Below the pieces are notes generated by a model. It was given only the letters and a program-made list of their open reading frames with translations, made no database searches and was not told where the DNA came from. Below, one piece after another: positions 23,892-31,769 of a DNA stretch of 44,614 bases (positions are counted from its first letter, which is position 1; every line of letters begins with the position of its first letter). A program made the position numbers and the translations under genes. Source of the DNA: CAZOKH01 sp964580315 (lineage in GTDB: Bacteria; Chloroflexota; Anaerolineae; Anaerolineales; Anaerolineaceae); assembly GCA_964580315.1 (NCBI GenBank), contig CAZOKH010000020.1:1-44614 (forward strand), in the 5' to 3' direction.

Positions 23892-24526
23892 TGCACACCT
23901 CCCGCCGGGGCGTTCTCACCCAGCCCGGCGTCAGCCAGGGCGCTCAATACGCTCATCAGGGTGGGATAGTCGTCGCGCAGCAGCACGATCAATTCTTGCG
24001 TGGCCTGTTTTCCCCATTCAGCATAACCGGCGGCTGTTTGCGCCTGCCCGGCCTGGCGCAGGTGCGCCGCCAGCAATTCGCCAACCGGCGCCTCTTGCGA
24101 GCGCAGCACATGCCGAAAATAGCCGAAGCGCCCGCTGCCGGTGAACTGCACCACGTCTTCTGGTGAACAGGGATAGATGGCGTCCAGGCTGAGCGGCGGG
24201 CGCGGCGGCAGCAGGTGGAAGATTTTGCCCGCCTGGCGGTAGCCCACGAACAGCACACTGATCTCAACCGGCACGTTGCGGTTGATTCGGTTGTCCAAAA
24301 TCACAGCGGCGTCCACCATGTCAGCAGTGACCAGTTGGCGCACAATGCCGTCGTCGTCAATGTGAATGTCGTAAATCAGCCCGTACACCTGGTCGTCCTG
24401 CCCGCCCAGCGGAATGCGCAGCAGCCCGCCAAATTCCGGCGCGCCCAGTTGTGTGACGCGGCAGCCCACCACGCACCCGGCCGTGCTGGAACGCAGCAAT
24501 CGGCCCATTTCAATCGGTTCGTTCAT
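23888..24526 (-). CDS. HAS-barrel-like accessory protein between nurA and herA
   Basis: 212 residues, no nucleotide-binding motif. The N-terminal 90 residues resemble the barrel at the start of HerA: GRLLRSSTAGCVVGCRVTQLG, then VYGLIYDIHIDDDGIVRQLV. The C-terminal part is helical, with an acidic end (DDYPTLMSVLSALADAGLGE). It overlaps nurA upstream and herA downstream by four bases each, so all three products are probably made in fixed ratio. I infer a clamp or adaptor between nuclease and motor. I do not recognise a named family, and the barrel similarity is by eye. Confidence 0.65.
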   Translation of the reverse strand: MNEPIEMGRLLRSSTAGCVVGCRVTQLGAPEFGGLLRIPLGGQDDQVYGLIYDIHIDDDGIVRQLVTADMVDAAVILDNRINRNVPVEISVLFVGYRQAGKIFHLLPPRPPLSLDAIYPCSPEDVVQFTGSGRFGYFRHVLRSQEAPVGELLAAHLRQAGQAQTAAGYAEWGKQATQELIVLLRDDYPTLMSVLSALADAGLGENAPAGGVQ

Positions 24527-25710
24527 TTTTGTTTATACCTCGTGCGGTTTCCCATGTTGTTCTTCCCAAACTGCTTGTTGGACAAATCTCCCGGTTCCAC
24601 TCCATGCTGGCGCAATTGCAGGGCAATCAACTCCGAGAGGTGTTGTTTCTCCAGCATTGAAACCACGGCGGTCTCATGCGCGCGGTGCAGCACATAGGGA
24701 TAGGGGCGGGCGCCCATCTGGCGGCACTGGCTGACCAGCGCAGCATGCAGCAGGTCCACCAGGTCGGCTTCGCGCGCCACCCAGGCGGGGAACTCAACCC
24801 GCGCCAGCGAGGGTCGCTCAGCTCTGCCCACATTGAGATAGAAAAAGTGGAGCGCCAGGGCGCCGCTAAAATATTCACCGGCAGGCGATTGGATGGCGAA
24901 CACCGCCGAGCGCTGCCCCGGCTGCAAACGGCTGTGCAGCAGGTCGGCGTCGGTCAATCCGCGCAGCGGGCGGCGGCGCTCAATGTGCTGCAGATCTTCC
25001 TCGCTCATCTCGCTGATCTCCAGCAGGCGCACGATAAATTCAGCGCCGGGCTTGTCCACGTAACCCGCCAGGCACACACCCAGCCCGCCCAGCTCTTGCA
25101 GGTTTTTAAAATAATCTTCGAACAACTTTTTGATTGACTGGCGCTCGCGCGGATCGCGCACATAAGGCTCCAGCGGCCCGTCGGTCAGCGCCACCACCTG
25201 CTGCCCGCTATCTTGTTTGGCCAGCCTCAGCAGCAGGTTGCGCTCCTCCAGGTCGCGCATCAGCGACACCAACTCTTCCGTCAGCGCGCCGTCGGGTGGA
25301 GCCAGGTCGTCGTGATACAGCAGGCGGCTGGTGACGGTTTCGCGCGGGGCTTCGCCGCTGCCGGGCTGGATGCGCAGCGCCCCGGCGTTGATCACGCCGA
25401 ACTGCACGGCATCGTGCCGGTCGGGGTGAATTTGCGAGCCGTCAGCCGCCAGCAGCACCGCCGATGGTTCAAAGGGCGGGGCATCTTTGCAAAAAGTAAG
25501 CGATTCTTTGAAAGGCGCGGCGCAGCGCAGTGAAGGATTGTGCCCGGCAGCGCTTTCCACTTTCTGGCGCAGCTCATCCAGTTGGTCGGCGTGCGCCTCC
25601 AAAAGCTGCTTGGCACGCTGGCAGCGTTCTTCCTGCTGGCGCTGGCGGGCAGGGCTGCGCTCCGCCATTTCAATCACCTGTTTTTGAATTTCGAGATAGT
25701 TGATGGGCAT
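24523..25710 (-). CDS. nurA: NurA-domain nuclease
   Basis: 395 residues from ATG 25710, preceded by GGGGAAAC; ATG 25728 lacks a ribosome site. The N terminus is a charged coiled coil (about 10-55). NurA marks follow: LLAADGSQIHPDRHD (metal-binding Asp), VVALTDGPLEPYV, LAGYVDKPGAEF, and near the end GARPYPYVLHRAHETAVVS. NurA proteins are Mn-dependent 5'-3' nucleases that resect DNA ends with HerA. A TATAAT box (25752-25747, minus strand) is a likely -10 for the operon. It is the first of three overlapping genes. Confidence 0.88.
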   Translation of the reverse strand: MPINYLEIQKQVIEMAERSPARQRQQEERCQRAKQLLEAHADQLDELRQKVESAAGHNPSLRCAAPFKESLTFCKDAPPFEPSAVLLAADGSQIHPDRHDAVQFGVINAGALRIQPGSGEAPRETVTSRLLYHDDLAPPDGALTEELVSLMRDLEERNLLLRLAKQDSGQQVVALTDGPLEPYVRDPRERQSIKKLFEDYFKNLQELGGLGVCLAGYVDKPGAEFIVRLLEISEMSEEDLQHIERRRPLRGLTDADLLHSRLQPGQRSAVFAIQSPAGEYFSGALALHFFYLNVGRAERPSLARVEFPAWVAREADLVDLLHAALVSQCRQMGARPYPYVLHRAHETAVVSMLEKQHLSELIALQLRQHGVEPGDLSNKQFGKNNMGNRTRYKQK

Positions 25711-25906
25711 GGTTTCCCCATAGTTCATCGAACAATTGTTTGATTAATTATACGCGAAAAAGATGGTGGATGCCAGCCCACCGCCATGTAACGCACAGAT
25801 TTTTAAGAATCTCCAAACAAACTTTGAAAAAGCTTAACCAAATCTTCACAATTCTTCGATAAACTGGTAAAAGATATAATGGAATTGAGTGTTTACAGGT
25901 GAATCA

Positions 25907-26791
25907 ATGAACAAACAAAAATGGAACTGGATTTTGGATGCCGCATTAATGATTGGTTTCCTAGCGGCTTTTTTTCTTGACCTGACCGGGCTGCCCCTGC
26001 ACCAGTGGCTGGGCATTGCCCTGGGACTGACAGCGGTGATCCATCTGGTAGTTCACCAAAAGTGGGTCGAATCGGTCACGCACAAATTCTTTGGCTGCTG
26101 CCCCATGCGAACGCGCCTGTATTACCTGCTGGACGCCGCCATCTGGGTGGGGTTTATCATGATCATCCTCACCGGCGTGGTGATCTCCACCTGGCTGAAC
26201 CTGCCGCTCTTCAATTATGAGACCTGGAAGAATATCCATGTCTTTTCCTCCATTGCCACGCTGCTGGCAGTGGTGCTCAAACTGGCGCTGCACTGGCGCT
26301 GGATTGTGAAAACAATGGGCAGCTTCACCTCCCGCCCCGCGGTTAACAGGCTGCCCCTGCCGCAGACCGCCGGCGCCGCCCTGCGGACAGCGCAAACGCA
26401 GCCTGTGGCTGTTTCCAAAAATGTGGACCGGCGGCAGTTCCTGGTGCTGATGGGCTCGCTTGGCCTGGTTTCGGGCGCGGCGATTGCCAATGTGCTGATC
26501 AAGAAACACAGTGAAGAGGCAGCCGCGCTGATCCAGGCAACCGCAACCCCTCAACCCACCGCCACGGCTGCCAGCCAGCCTACAGCCGCGGCGGCACCCA
26601 CAGATTCACCCGTGCAAGTTGAAGCGACCGCCGCGCCGACCGTTCCGGTGGTGCAGGAAGCGCCGGTCAATGCTGCCAGTGAACAAAGCTGCACCGTGCG
26701 CTGCTCGCGCGGGTGTTCCTATCCCGGCAACTGCCGGCGCTATGTTGATGAAAATGGCAACGGGTTGTGTGATTTGGGAGAATGTTTGTAA
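25907..26791 (+). CDS. DUF4405 membrane protein with twin-Arg segment and Cys-rich tail
   Basis: 294 residues from ATG 25907 with an AGGTGA site (GTG 25889 also in frame). The first 150 residues hold four membrane helices with histidines spaced as in DUF4405/cytochrome b561-like proteins (LPLHQW, AVIHLVVHQKW, NIHVFSS, LALHWRW), suggesting haem binding. Then comes a second hydrophobic segment introduced by RRQFLVLMGSLGLVSGAAI, like a Tat signal, a Thr/Ala/Pro linker, and a tail with CTVRCSRGCSYPGNC and DENGNGLCDLGEC, an EF-hand-like or iron-sulfur-like motif outside the cell. A TATAAT (25875-25880) precedes the gene. Probably a membrane electron-transfer protein; partner unknown. Confidence 0.75.
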   Translation: MNKQKWNWILDAALMIGFLAAFFLDLTGLPLHQWLGIALGLTAVIHLVVHQKWVESVTHKFFGCCPMRTRLYYLLDAAIWVGFIMIILTGVVISTWLNLPLFNYETWKNIHVFSSIATLLAVVLKLALHWRWIVKTMGSFTSRPAVNRLPLPQTAGAALRTAQTQPVAVSKNVDRRQFLVLMGSLGLVSGAAIANVLIKKHSEEAAALIQATATPQPTATAASQPTAAAAPTDSPVQVEATAAPTVPVVQEAPVNAASEQSCTVRCSRGCSYPGNCRRYVDENGNGLCDLGECL

Positions 26792-26800
26792 AGTGAGTTT

Positions 26801-26920
26801 GCAGGGTGTGCCCTGGCGCACCGAATCAATGCGCGAATGACAGAAATGGCAGCTCGTAGGGTGTGACTTGGCGCACCGAATCAATGCGCGAATGGCGGCG
26901 GTGCGCTGAAGCACACCTAC
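26801..26920. repeat. Dispersed palindromic element, one partial and one complete copy in tandem
   Basis: The complete copy (26856-26920, 65 bases) has imperfect inverted ends: GTAGGGTGTG-CTTGGCGCACCG against CGGTGCGCTGAAGCACACCTAC, around CAATGCGCGAATGG. A left-half copy (26801-26839) precedes it with the same GGCGCACCGAATCAATGCGC core. Related copies are at 27757-27818 and 874-941. No coding capacity; it resembles a small non-autonomous mobile or stem-loop repeat. Confidence 0.75.
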
Positions 26921-26979
26921 ACCATTACATCACGATCTCGATTGTAAATGGCTTACGCCCCGTGTCAGCTCTATGCCGG

Positions 26980-27654
26980 TCAATCTTTGAACTCAAAGCT
27001 ATCCTCAATGGTCTTAAAACCGGGGTGGTCGAGATTGACCTTATTGGTATATTGGGCACGCTGCGAAAGGATATAAGCCCAGCCGTCCCACTCCACCCAC
27101 AATTCGCGGATATCGTAACGCGGCTCGCCGGAGTAGTAGGGATAAACCCGTTCCAGGGCGGGCAGCCCGCCCAGTTGGCTGCTGCCATCTTTGGCCGCCT
27201 CCGGGTAATCCAGCACCTGCTCGGCGTAGGTTAAGCGGTACACCTCTTCCAGGCTGGAACCTGCCGGAATCGCCTTGCGCATGATCACCACGGCATAGTA
27301 ATAAAAAGGCTTCAACGGCGTCTCTACAAACCGGCTGCTATCCAACACCAACCCCAACGTTTCCACATCCAGGAGCACATCCACCACGTTGGGAAGCTCC
27401 CCTTCAAAATAAGGCTGCCAACCGGCGTCATAATCAAAAGCAAAGGCTTCCTGTTCCACCCGACCGGCAGGAACATTTCCGTCAATGACTGCATCAGACG
27501 AACTGGATTCGTCGGCAGAATTTGGCGGTGGTTGTGTAGCGAATGCGTCGGTGTTGGATTGTGACATGGGGTCAAGGGAACAGGCAAGCAGGATCAACGT
27601 TAATACGAACAGAATCATGATTTTACAGTCGGTTGACGATCTGATCGGTTTCAT
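26980..27654 (-). CDS. Putative lipoprotein with PsbP-like fold pattern
   Basis: 224 residues from the second of two adjacent ATGs, which has AGGAGGA at good distance. The N terminus is a lipoprotein signal ending in LILLACSLDP (lipobox LLAC), then a Ser/Asp/Pro-rich linker. The mature domain begins AFAFDYDAGWQPYFEGELP, contains LVLDSSRFVETPLKPFYYY and ends YTNKVNLDHPGFKTIEDSFEF, the pattern of PsbP/Mog1-like small lipoproteins (a YP-GW start and an F--I--SF-F end). Function unknown. It is flanked by the dispersed palindromic element on both sides and is a single-gene unit. Confidence 0.7.
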   Translation of the reverse strand: MKPIRSSTDCKIMILFVLTLILLACSLDPMSQSNTDAFATQPPPNSADESSSSDAVIDGNVPAGRVEQEAFAFDYDAGWQPYFEGELPNVVDVLLDVETLGLVLDSSRFVETPLKPFYYYAVVIMRKAIPAGSSLEEVYRLTYAEQVLDYPEAAKDGSSQLGGLPALERVYPYYSGEPRYDIRELWVEWDGWAYILSQRAQYTNKVNLDHPGFKTIEDSFEFKD

Positions 27655-27756
27655 CATTTCCTCCTGCTGACAAACCAGTACATAAAACAGCACGTCTGAC
27701 TTAACTATAACGATTAATTTGAAATTGTGAACACAGAAAAAGCCCAAATATTTTGG

Positions 27757-27818
27757 ATTGCGCCCTGGTGCACCGAATCAATGGGTAGATGGCGGCGGCG
27801 CAATGAAGCAAACCCTAC
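27757..27818. repeat. Dispersed palindromic element, second complete copy
   Basis: Same order of blocks as the 26856-26920 element: CCCTGGTGCACCGAATCAAT, then ATGGCGGCGGCGCAATGAAGC, then AAACCCTAC, with several substitutions. Same orientation. Confidence 0.7.
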
Positions 27819-27835
27819 ATCATGCGCTTGCAACC

Positions 27836-27865
27836 TTGGCGTGCCGAGGCAACAGCCTGTATAAT
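27836..27865 (+). promoter_or_regulatory. Promoter of the EamA transporter gene
   Basis: TTGGCG (27836-27841), an 18-base spacer and TATAAT (27860-27865). The transcript leader would be only about 25 bases long. Confidence 0.65.
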
Positions 27866-27895
27866 CGCGCCATACCTTTACTCATCAGGTGACCT

Positions 27896-28765
27896 TTGGC
27901 TTATCTCTGGATCGTTTCATTCATTTGGGCATTTTCATTCGGCATCATCAAGAACCAACTGGCCGGGTTGGACGCCAGCTTGATCGCTGCGGCCCGGCTG
28001 TTGACAGCCGCGCTGGTGCTGCTGCCGTTTTTGCGCCTGCGCAACCTGTCCCGCCGCCTGCGGCTGCAACTGGCGCTGACCGGCGCGGTGCAGTTTGGCC
28101 TGATGTACATTGCCTACAACCTGTCTTTCAGCTACTTGCAAGCCTACGAGGTGGCCCTGTTCACCATCTTTACCCCGCTGTATGTGACCCTGATTTACGA
28201 CTCGCTGCACCGCCGCCTGAATTGGGTGAGCCTGGCAGCCGCCCTGCTGGCAGTTGCCGGTACGGCGCTGGTGAAGGGATGGGTAAATATTACGCCTCAA
28301 ACCCTGTTGGGATTCGGACTGGTGCAGCTATCCAACTTGTGTTTTGCCTGTGGGCAGGTGTGGTACCGCGAACTGATGCGCCCTCAACACCAGGTGAGCG
28401 ATTTGCAGGTGTTCGCCCTGCTGATGGGCGGCGGCGCGCTGACCGCACTGGTTGCAGTAATCCTCTTCCCCCCTGCGCACGCGTTGGCTTTCACCCTTCA
28501 ACAGGCGCTGGCGCTGCTCTACCTGGGAGCGGTGGCCTCCGGGCTGGGATTCTGGCTGTGGAATGCAGGCGCCCGGCGGGTAAGCGCCGGGAGCCTGGCT
28601 GTGTTCAATGATTTGAAAATTCCGCTGGCGGTGGCGGTGTCGCTGCTGGTGTTTGGCGAGCAAACCAACCTGCCGCGGCTGCTGCTGGGCGGGGCACTGG
28701 TGCTGGCGGCGCTGCTGCTCAACGAGCGTTTCGCGCAGCCGCCGGCGTCGAACCACGGCGGCTAG
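27896..28765 (+). CDS. EamA/DMT family transporter
   Basis: 289 residues with ten membrane helices in two five-helix halves, the EamA layout. Marks are SFIWAFSFGIIKNQLAG at the start, YIAYNLSFSYLQAYEVALFTIFTPLYVTLI in the first half and the repeat GFWLWNAGARRVSAGSLAVFNDLKIPLAVAVS in the second. The start is TTG 27896 with AGGTGA just upstream; no ATG in frame precedes the first helix. Members export amino acids or other metabolites; the substrate cannot be told. The stop codon overlaps the convergent ferritin stop in the four bases CTAG. Confidence 0.88.
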   Translation: MAYLWIVSFIWAFSFGIIKNQLAGLDASLIAAARLLTAALVLLPFLRLRNLSRRLRLQLALTGAVQFGLMYIAYNLSFSYLQAYEVALFTIFTPLYVTLIYDSLHRRLNWVSLAAALLAVAGTALVKGWVNITPQTLLGFGLVQLSNLCFACGQVWYRELMRPQHQVSDLQVFALLMGGGALTALVAVILFPPAHALAFTLQQALALLYLGAVASGLGFWLWNAGARRVSAGSLAVFNDLKIPLAVAVSLLVFGEQTNLPRLLLGGALVLAALLLNERFAQPPASNHGG

Positions 28766-29256
28766 TCATCGCCGCGCATTTTGCTGACCGGCCCTTCCAG
28801 CATGAACAGGTTCTTTTCGCCCACGCGCTTCACCATGTTGAACAGTGTGTCCATGCTGCTCATTTCTTCCAACTGCTCATTCACATACCAGTCCAGAAAA
28901 TTCTGGCTGATGTAGTCTTTATCTTTGATGGCGATTTCCTTCAGGGCATAGATCTCGCGCGTGACCTGCTTCTCCCATTCCACCGCCGCACCGACAGCCT
29001 CTTCAGCACTGCCAAAGCTTGATTTGCTCTCAGCAATGGCCGGAATTTTCACCACGGCGCCGGTTTCCAGCAGGAAATGCAAAAACTTGAGGGCGTGTTC
29101 TCTTTCTTCTTCCGCCTGCTTAAAAAAGAAATCCGCCATTTCAGGCAGCGTTTCACCGGCAAAGTAAGATGCGATGTGCAGATATTGCATGGACGCGCCA
29201 AATTCACTGCCGATCTGGGCGTTAATTTTCTCGTTTAATTCCTGGCTGATAATCAT
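28762..29256 (-). CDS. Ferritin (FtnA-like)
   Basis: 164 residues, a four-helix iron-storage protein. Ferroxidase ligands fit at Glu18 (SEFGASMQYLH), Glu51 and His54 (EEEREHALKF), and Glu94 (AAVEWEKQ), plus Glu128 in YVNEQLEEM. No haem-binding bacterioferritin Met is evident. ATG 29256 has a CCAGGAGTGACCCT leader with a good AGGAG site. It is convergent with the EamA gene, sharing the CTAG stop bases. Confidence 0.95.
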   Translation of the reverse strand: MIISQELNEKINAQIGSEFGASMQYLHIASYFAGETLPEMADFFFKQAEEEREHALKFLHFLLETGAVVKIPAIAESKSSFGSAEEAVGAAVEWEKQVTREIYALKEIAIKDKDYISQNFLDWYVNEQLEEMSSMDTLFNMVKRVGEKNLFMLEGPVSKMRGDD

Positions 29257-29374
29257 AGGGTCACTCCTGGGTAGATGATTTATCTATATTTTTTCGTTTT
29301 TTAATGGGCATTGCCCTGGTTGCTGCCTTGATAAAGCTCCCGCATCTGTCGCTGCGAGGAAGGCGGAAGCCCGA

Positions 29375-29411
29375 CGCGGCAGTCTCACTGCTAACTTTTG
29401 AGATTGCCGCG
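29375..29411. repeat. Inverted repeat in the ferritin-rlmB gap
   Basis: CGCGGCAGTCTCA (29375-29387) pairs with TGAGATTGCCGCG (29399-29411) with one G-T mismatch. The surrounding TGCGAGGAAGGCGGAAGC and AATCTC-type words are typical of a widely dispersed bacterial repeat; a related copy lies at about 41458-41495. No gene was seen between 29257 and 29494. Confidence 0.5.
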
Positions 29412-29494
29412 CCCCGAAAAAGCATCGGGTCTCGCACTGACACAAGCCAAGGAGCATATGCAAACACATATTGGATGTGATGAAAACTTAAAAG

Positions 29495-30241
29495 TTACCC
29501 GCACGCAGCCGCCAGGCGCGCCTGCAGCGCCAGGTAGAGCATCACAGAACCCGCCACGGCGGCATTGAGCGAATCGACCTGCCCGCGCATGGGCAGGCTC
29601 ACCAGCAGGTCGCACGATTTGCGAATGAGGGCGCGCATGCCTTCGCCTTCGCTGCCCACCACCAGCGCCAGGGCGCCGTCCAGGCGCACGCGCTCGGGCG
29701 GCTGGGCGTCGGGGGCGGCGTCCAACCCAATCACCCACACATCCTCTTCCTTCAGGCGCGTGATGGCCTGCGAAAGGTTCATCTGCGCTGCCAGCAGGTG
29801 CTCGCTGGCCCCGGCTGAGGCATGCACCACGGCAGGGGTCACCCCGGCAGCGTGCGCCAGAGGCATGATCACGCCGTGCACACCCACCGCCTCGGCGGTG
29901 CGCATCAGGCTGCCCAGGTTCTGCGGGTTTTGCAGCGTGTCCAGCACCAAAATGAAGGGCGGCTCGCCGCGCTGCTTGGCCAGGTCCAGGATATCCGGCA
30001 AGGTGCTGTAAGGATACATGCTGGCCTGCAGCGCCACGCCCTGGTGATTCTCGTCCAGCTTGTCGAGGTGCTGGCGTGGAGCACGTTCCACCATCAGGCG
30101 CCGTTTGCCCGCCAGTTGGATGATCTCTTGCAGGCGCCCTTTTTCATCCACCCCGCTGGCCACCAGCAGGCGGAAGAAGTGGCGCCGGTTGGCGCGCAGG
30201 GCTTCAAAAACCGGGTTGCGCCCGGTGATCCATTCTTTCAA
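29495..30241 (-). CDS. rlmB: 23S rRNA (guanosine-2'-O-)-methyltransferase RlmB (SpoU/TrmH family)
   Basis: 248 residues. N-terminal substrate-binding domain (GRNPVFEALRA), then the SPOUT methyltransferase domain with motif 1 QNPQNLGSLMRTAEAVG, motif 2 LALVVGSEGEGMR and motif 3 VSLPMRGQVDSLNAAVAGS, the knot that binds SAM. It methylates G2251-type positions of 23S rRNA. The start is TTG 30241, justified by a strong GGAGGAG about 8 bases upstream. Family members acting on other RNAs cannot be excluded. Confidence 0.92.
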   Translation of the reverse strand: MKEWITGRNPVFEALRANRRHFFRLLVASGVDEKGRLQEIIQLAGKRRLMVERAPRQHLDKLDENHQGVALQASMYPYSTLPDILDLAKQRGEPPFILVLDTLQNPQNLGSLMRTAEAVGVHGVIMPLAHAAGVTPAVVHASAGASEHLLAAQMNLSQAITRLKEEDVWVIGLDAAPDAQPPERVRLDGALALVVGSEGEGMRALIRKSCDLLVSLPMRGQVDSLNAAVAGSVMLYLALQARLAAACG

Positions 30242-30260
30242 GTTGTTTCTCCTCCCGACC

Positions 30261-30335
30261 TAACCACAGATGGACACAGATAAACACGGAATTTGTTTAA
30301 AATCCTTCGTGTGTTTCGTGCCTTTCGTTATTATT
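30261..30335. repeat. CCACAGAT..ACACAGATAAACAC / TTCGTG low-complexity repeat
   Basis: ACCACAGATGGACACAGATA followed by AACACGGA, then CTTCGTGTGTTTCGTGCCTT. The first block recurs at 41350-41377 and the second at about 10999-11020. Non-coding. Confidence 0.55.
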
Positions 30336-30361
30336 ATCTGCTCACCATTGTCATTCATCAT

Positions 30362-30367
30362 TATAAT
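30362..30367 (+). promoter_or_regulatory. -10 box immediately before the serine dehydratase start
   Basis: A perfect TATAAT only six bases before ATG 30374. Normal initiation would begin at about the A of the ATG, implying a leaderless mRNA. There is no ribosome site before the ATG. Confidence 0.6.
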
Positions 30368-30373
30368 ACCCTC

Positions 30374-31597
30374 ATGCAATCGATTCGCGAACTTTTTCGC
30401 ATTGGCAACGGACCCTCCAGCAGTCACACGCTGGCGCCGCGCCGCGCTGCCGACCTGATTTGCCAGCAGCAGCCCAATGCCGCCGCCTACCGGGTGACGC
30501 TGTACGGCTCGCTGGCTGCCACCGGCAAAGGGCACATGACCGACAAAGCCATCACGGAGGCGCTGTCGCCTGTACCTGTCGAGTTCATCTGGCTGCCCGA
30601 CGAAACCCTGCCGCTGCATCCCAACGGCATGCGCTTTGAAGCCCTGGATGCATCCGGTGAACTTTTGGGCGCCTGGCAGGGTTATTCCACCGGCGGCGGC
30701 GCCCTGCTGGAAGAAGGACAGACTCCCCATACCCGCTCGGTTTATAACCTGAATTCACTCACCGACATCATGAAACATTGCAACAGCCAGGGATTGACCT
30801 ACTGGGAATATGTTGAATCGATGGAAGGGGCGGAAATATGGGAGTATTTGACCGATGTGCTGCATGCCATGATGGCAGCCATTGAGCGCGGGTTGATGGC
30901 CGAAGGCGTGCTGGCAGGCGGGCTGGGCGTGTCGCGCAAGGCGGGCATCATCCGGCGCAAAATTCAGCTCAACGGCGAGAACTTCCTGCAAAAAGGCATG
31001 CTGCCGGCCTATGCCCTGGCCGTGGCTGAAGAGAACGCCGCCGGCAATGTGATCGTCACTGCGCCCACGGCGGGCTCAGCGGGCACTCTTCCGGCGGTGC
31101 TGCGCTACTTGCAGGATAAACTGGGCTGCCGCGAGAGCACCCTGCTGCACGCCCTGGCAACCGCCGGGCTGATCGGCAACCTGATCAAGCACAACGCCTC
31201 CATTTCGGGGGCTGAGGTGGGCTGCCAGGGAGAGGTGGGTGCAGCCTGCGCCATGGCAGCCGGCGCCGCAGTGCATATCCTGGGCGGCACCATCCGCCAA
31301 ATTGAGTATGCCGCCGAGATGGGCCTGGAGCACCACCTGGGCCTCACCTGCGACCCGGTGGGCGGACTGGTGCAAATTCCCTGCATCGAACGCAATGTAT
31401 TTGCCGCCAGCCGCGCCATCGACGCGGCCAACTACGCACTCTTCTCCGACGGCAGCCACCGCGTTTCATTTGATGATGTGGTGCAGGTCATGAATCAAAC
31501 CGGTCACGACCTGCCCTCGCTCTACCGCGAAACCGCCGGGGGCGGGCTGGCAACCCATTACCGCTTCCCGCCGGAGAGCCCGCTGCTGGAGAAATAA
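30374..31597 (+). CDS. sdaA: L-serine ammonia-lyase (L-serine dehydratase), iron-sulfur type, single chain
   Basis: 407 residues from ATG 30374. The enzyme converts L-serine to pyruvate and ammonia in the cytoplasm with an oxygen-labile [4Fe-4S] cluster. Beta domain: IGNGPSSSHTLAPRRAA. Alpha domain: APTAGSAGTLPAVLRYL, KHNASISGAEVGCQGEVGAACAMAAGA and LTCDPVGGLVQIPCIERN, which supply the cluster cysteines. Both domains are in one chain, as in the Escherichia/Legionella type. The frame is open upstream to 30293 but crosses repeat DNA, so the shorter start is preferred. Confidence 0.93.
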   Translation: MQSIRELFRIGNGPSSSHTLAPRRAADLICQQQPNAAAYRVTLYGSLAATGKGHMTDKAITEALSPVPVEFIWLPDETLPLHPNGMRFEALDASGELLGAWQGYSTGGGALLEEGQTPHTRSVYNLNSLTDIMKHCNSQGLTYWEYVESMEGAEIWEYLTDVLHAMMAAIERGLMAEGVLAGGLGVSRKAGIIRRKIQLNGENFLQKGMLPAYALAVAEENAAGNVIVTAPTAGSAGTLPAVLRYLQDKLGCRESTLLHALATAGLIGNLIKHNASISGAEVGCQGEVGAACAMAAGAAVHILGGTIRQIEYAAEMGLEHHLGLTCDPVGGLVQIPCIERNVFAASRAIDAANYALFSDGSHRVSFDDVVQVMNQTGHDLPSLYRETAGGGLATHYRFPPESPLLEK

Positions 31598-31663
31598 AAG
31601 CATCAACTCATTTTTGCTTCACCCCCCCACCTTAAGATCATTTGTTTTTGTCAGACATTTAAC

Positions 31664-31739
31664 TTGACTTTTTGTTTAAAAAAACATAGAATTTTTAAGG
31701 TGCAGTTTATTTCAATCGGTGCTAAATTAAAAATTTAGC
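31664..31739 (+). promoter_or_regulatory. Promoter and perfect palindrome upstream of the second BMP operon
   Basis: TTGACT (31664-31669), a 17-base spacer and TAGAAT (31687-31692). About 30 bases downstream lies GCTAAATT-AAA-AATTTAGC (31721-31739), a perfect inverted repeat in the 5' leader or early transcribed region, a likely operator. The gap 31598-31769 holds nothing else visible. Confidence 0.7.
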
Positions 31740-31769
31740 ACATAAAAAATAAGGAAGAGGTGAATCGCT

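Noticed and set aside
26801..27818. CRISPR array
   Set aside because: Repeat copies are few, unequal in spacing, palindromic, and a gene lies between them; no cas genes.
29257..29494. Short frames in the ferritin-rlmB gap
   Set aside because: No start signals and the sequence is a dispersed inverted repeat.
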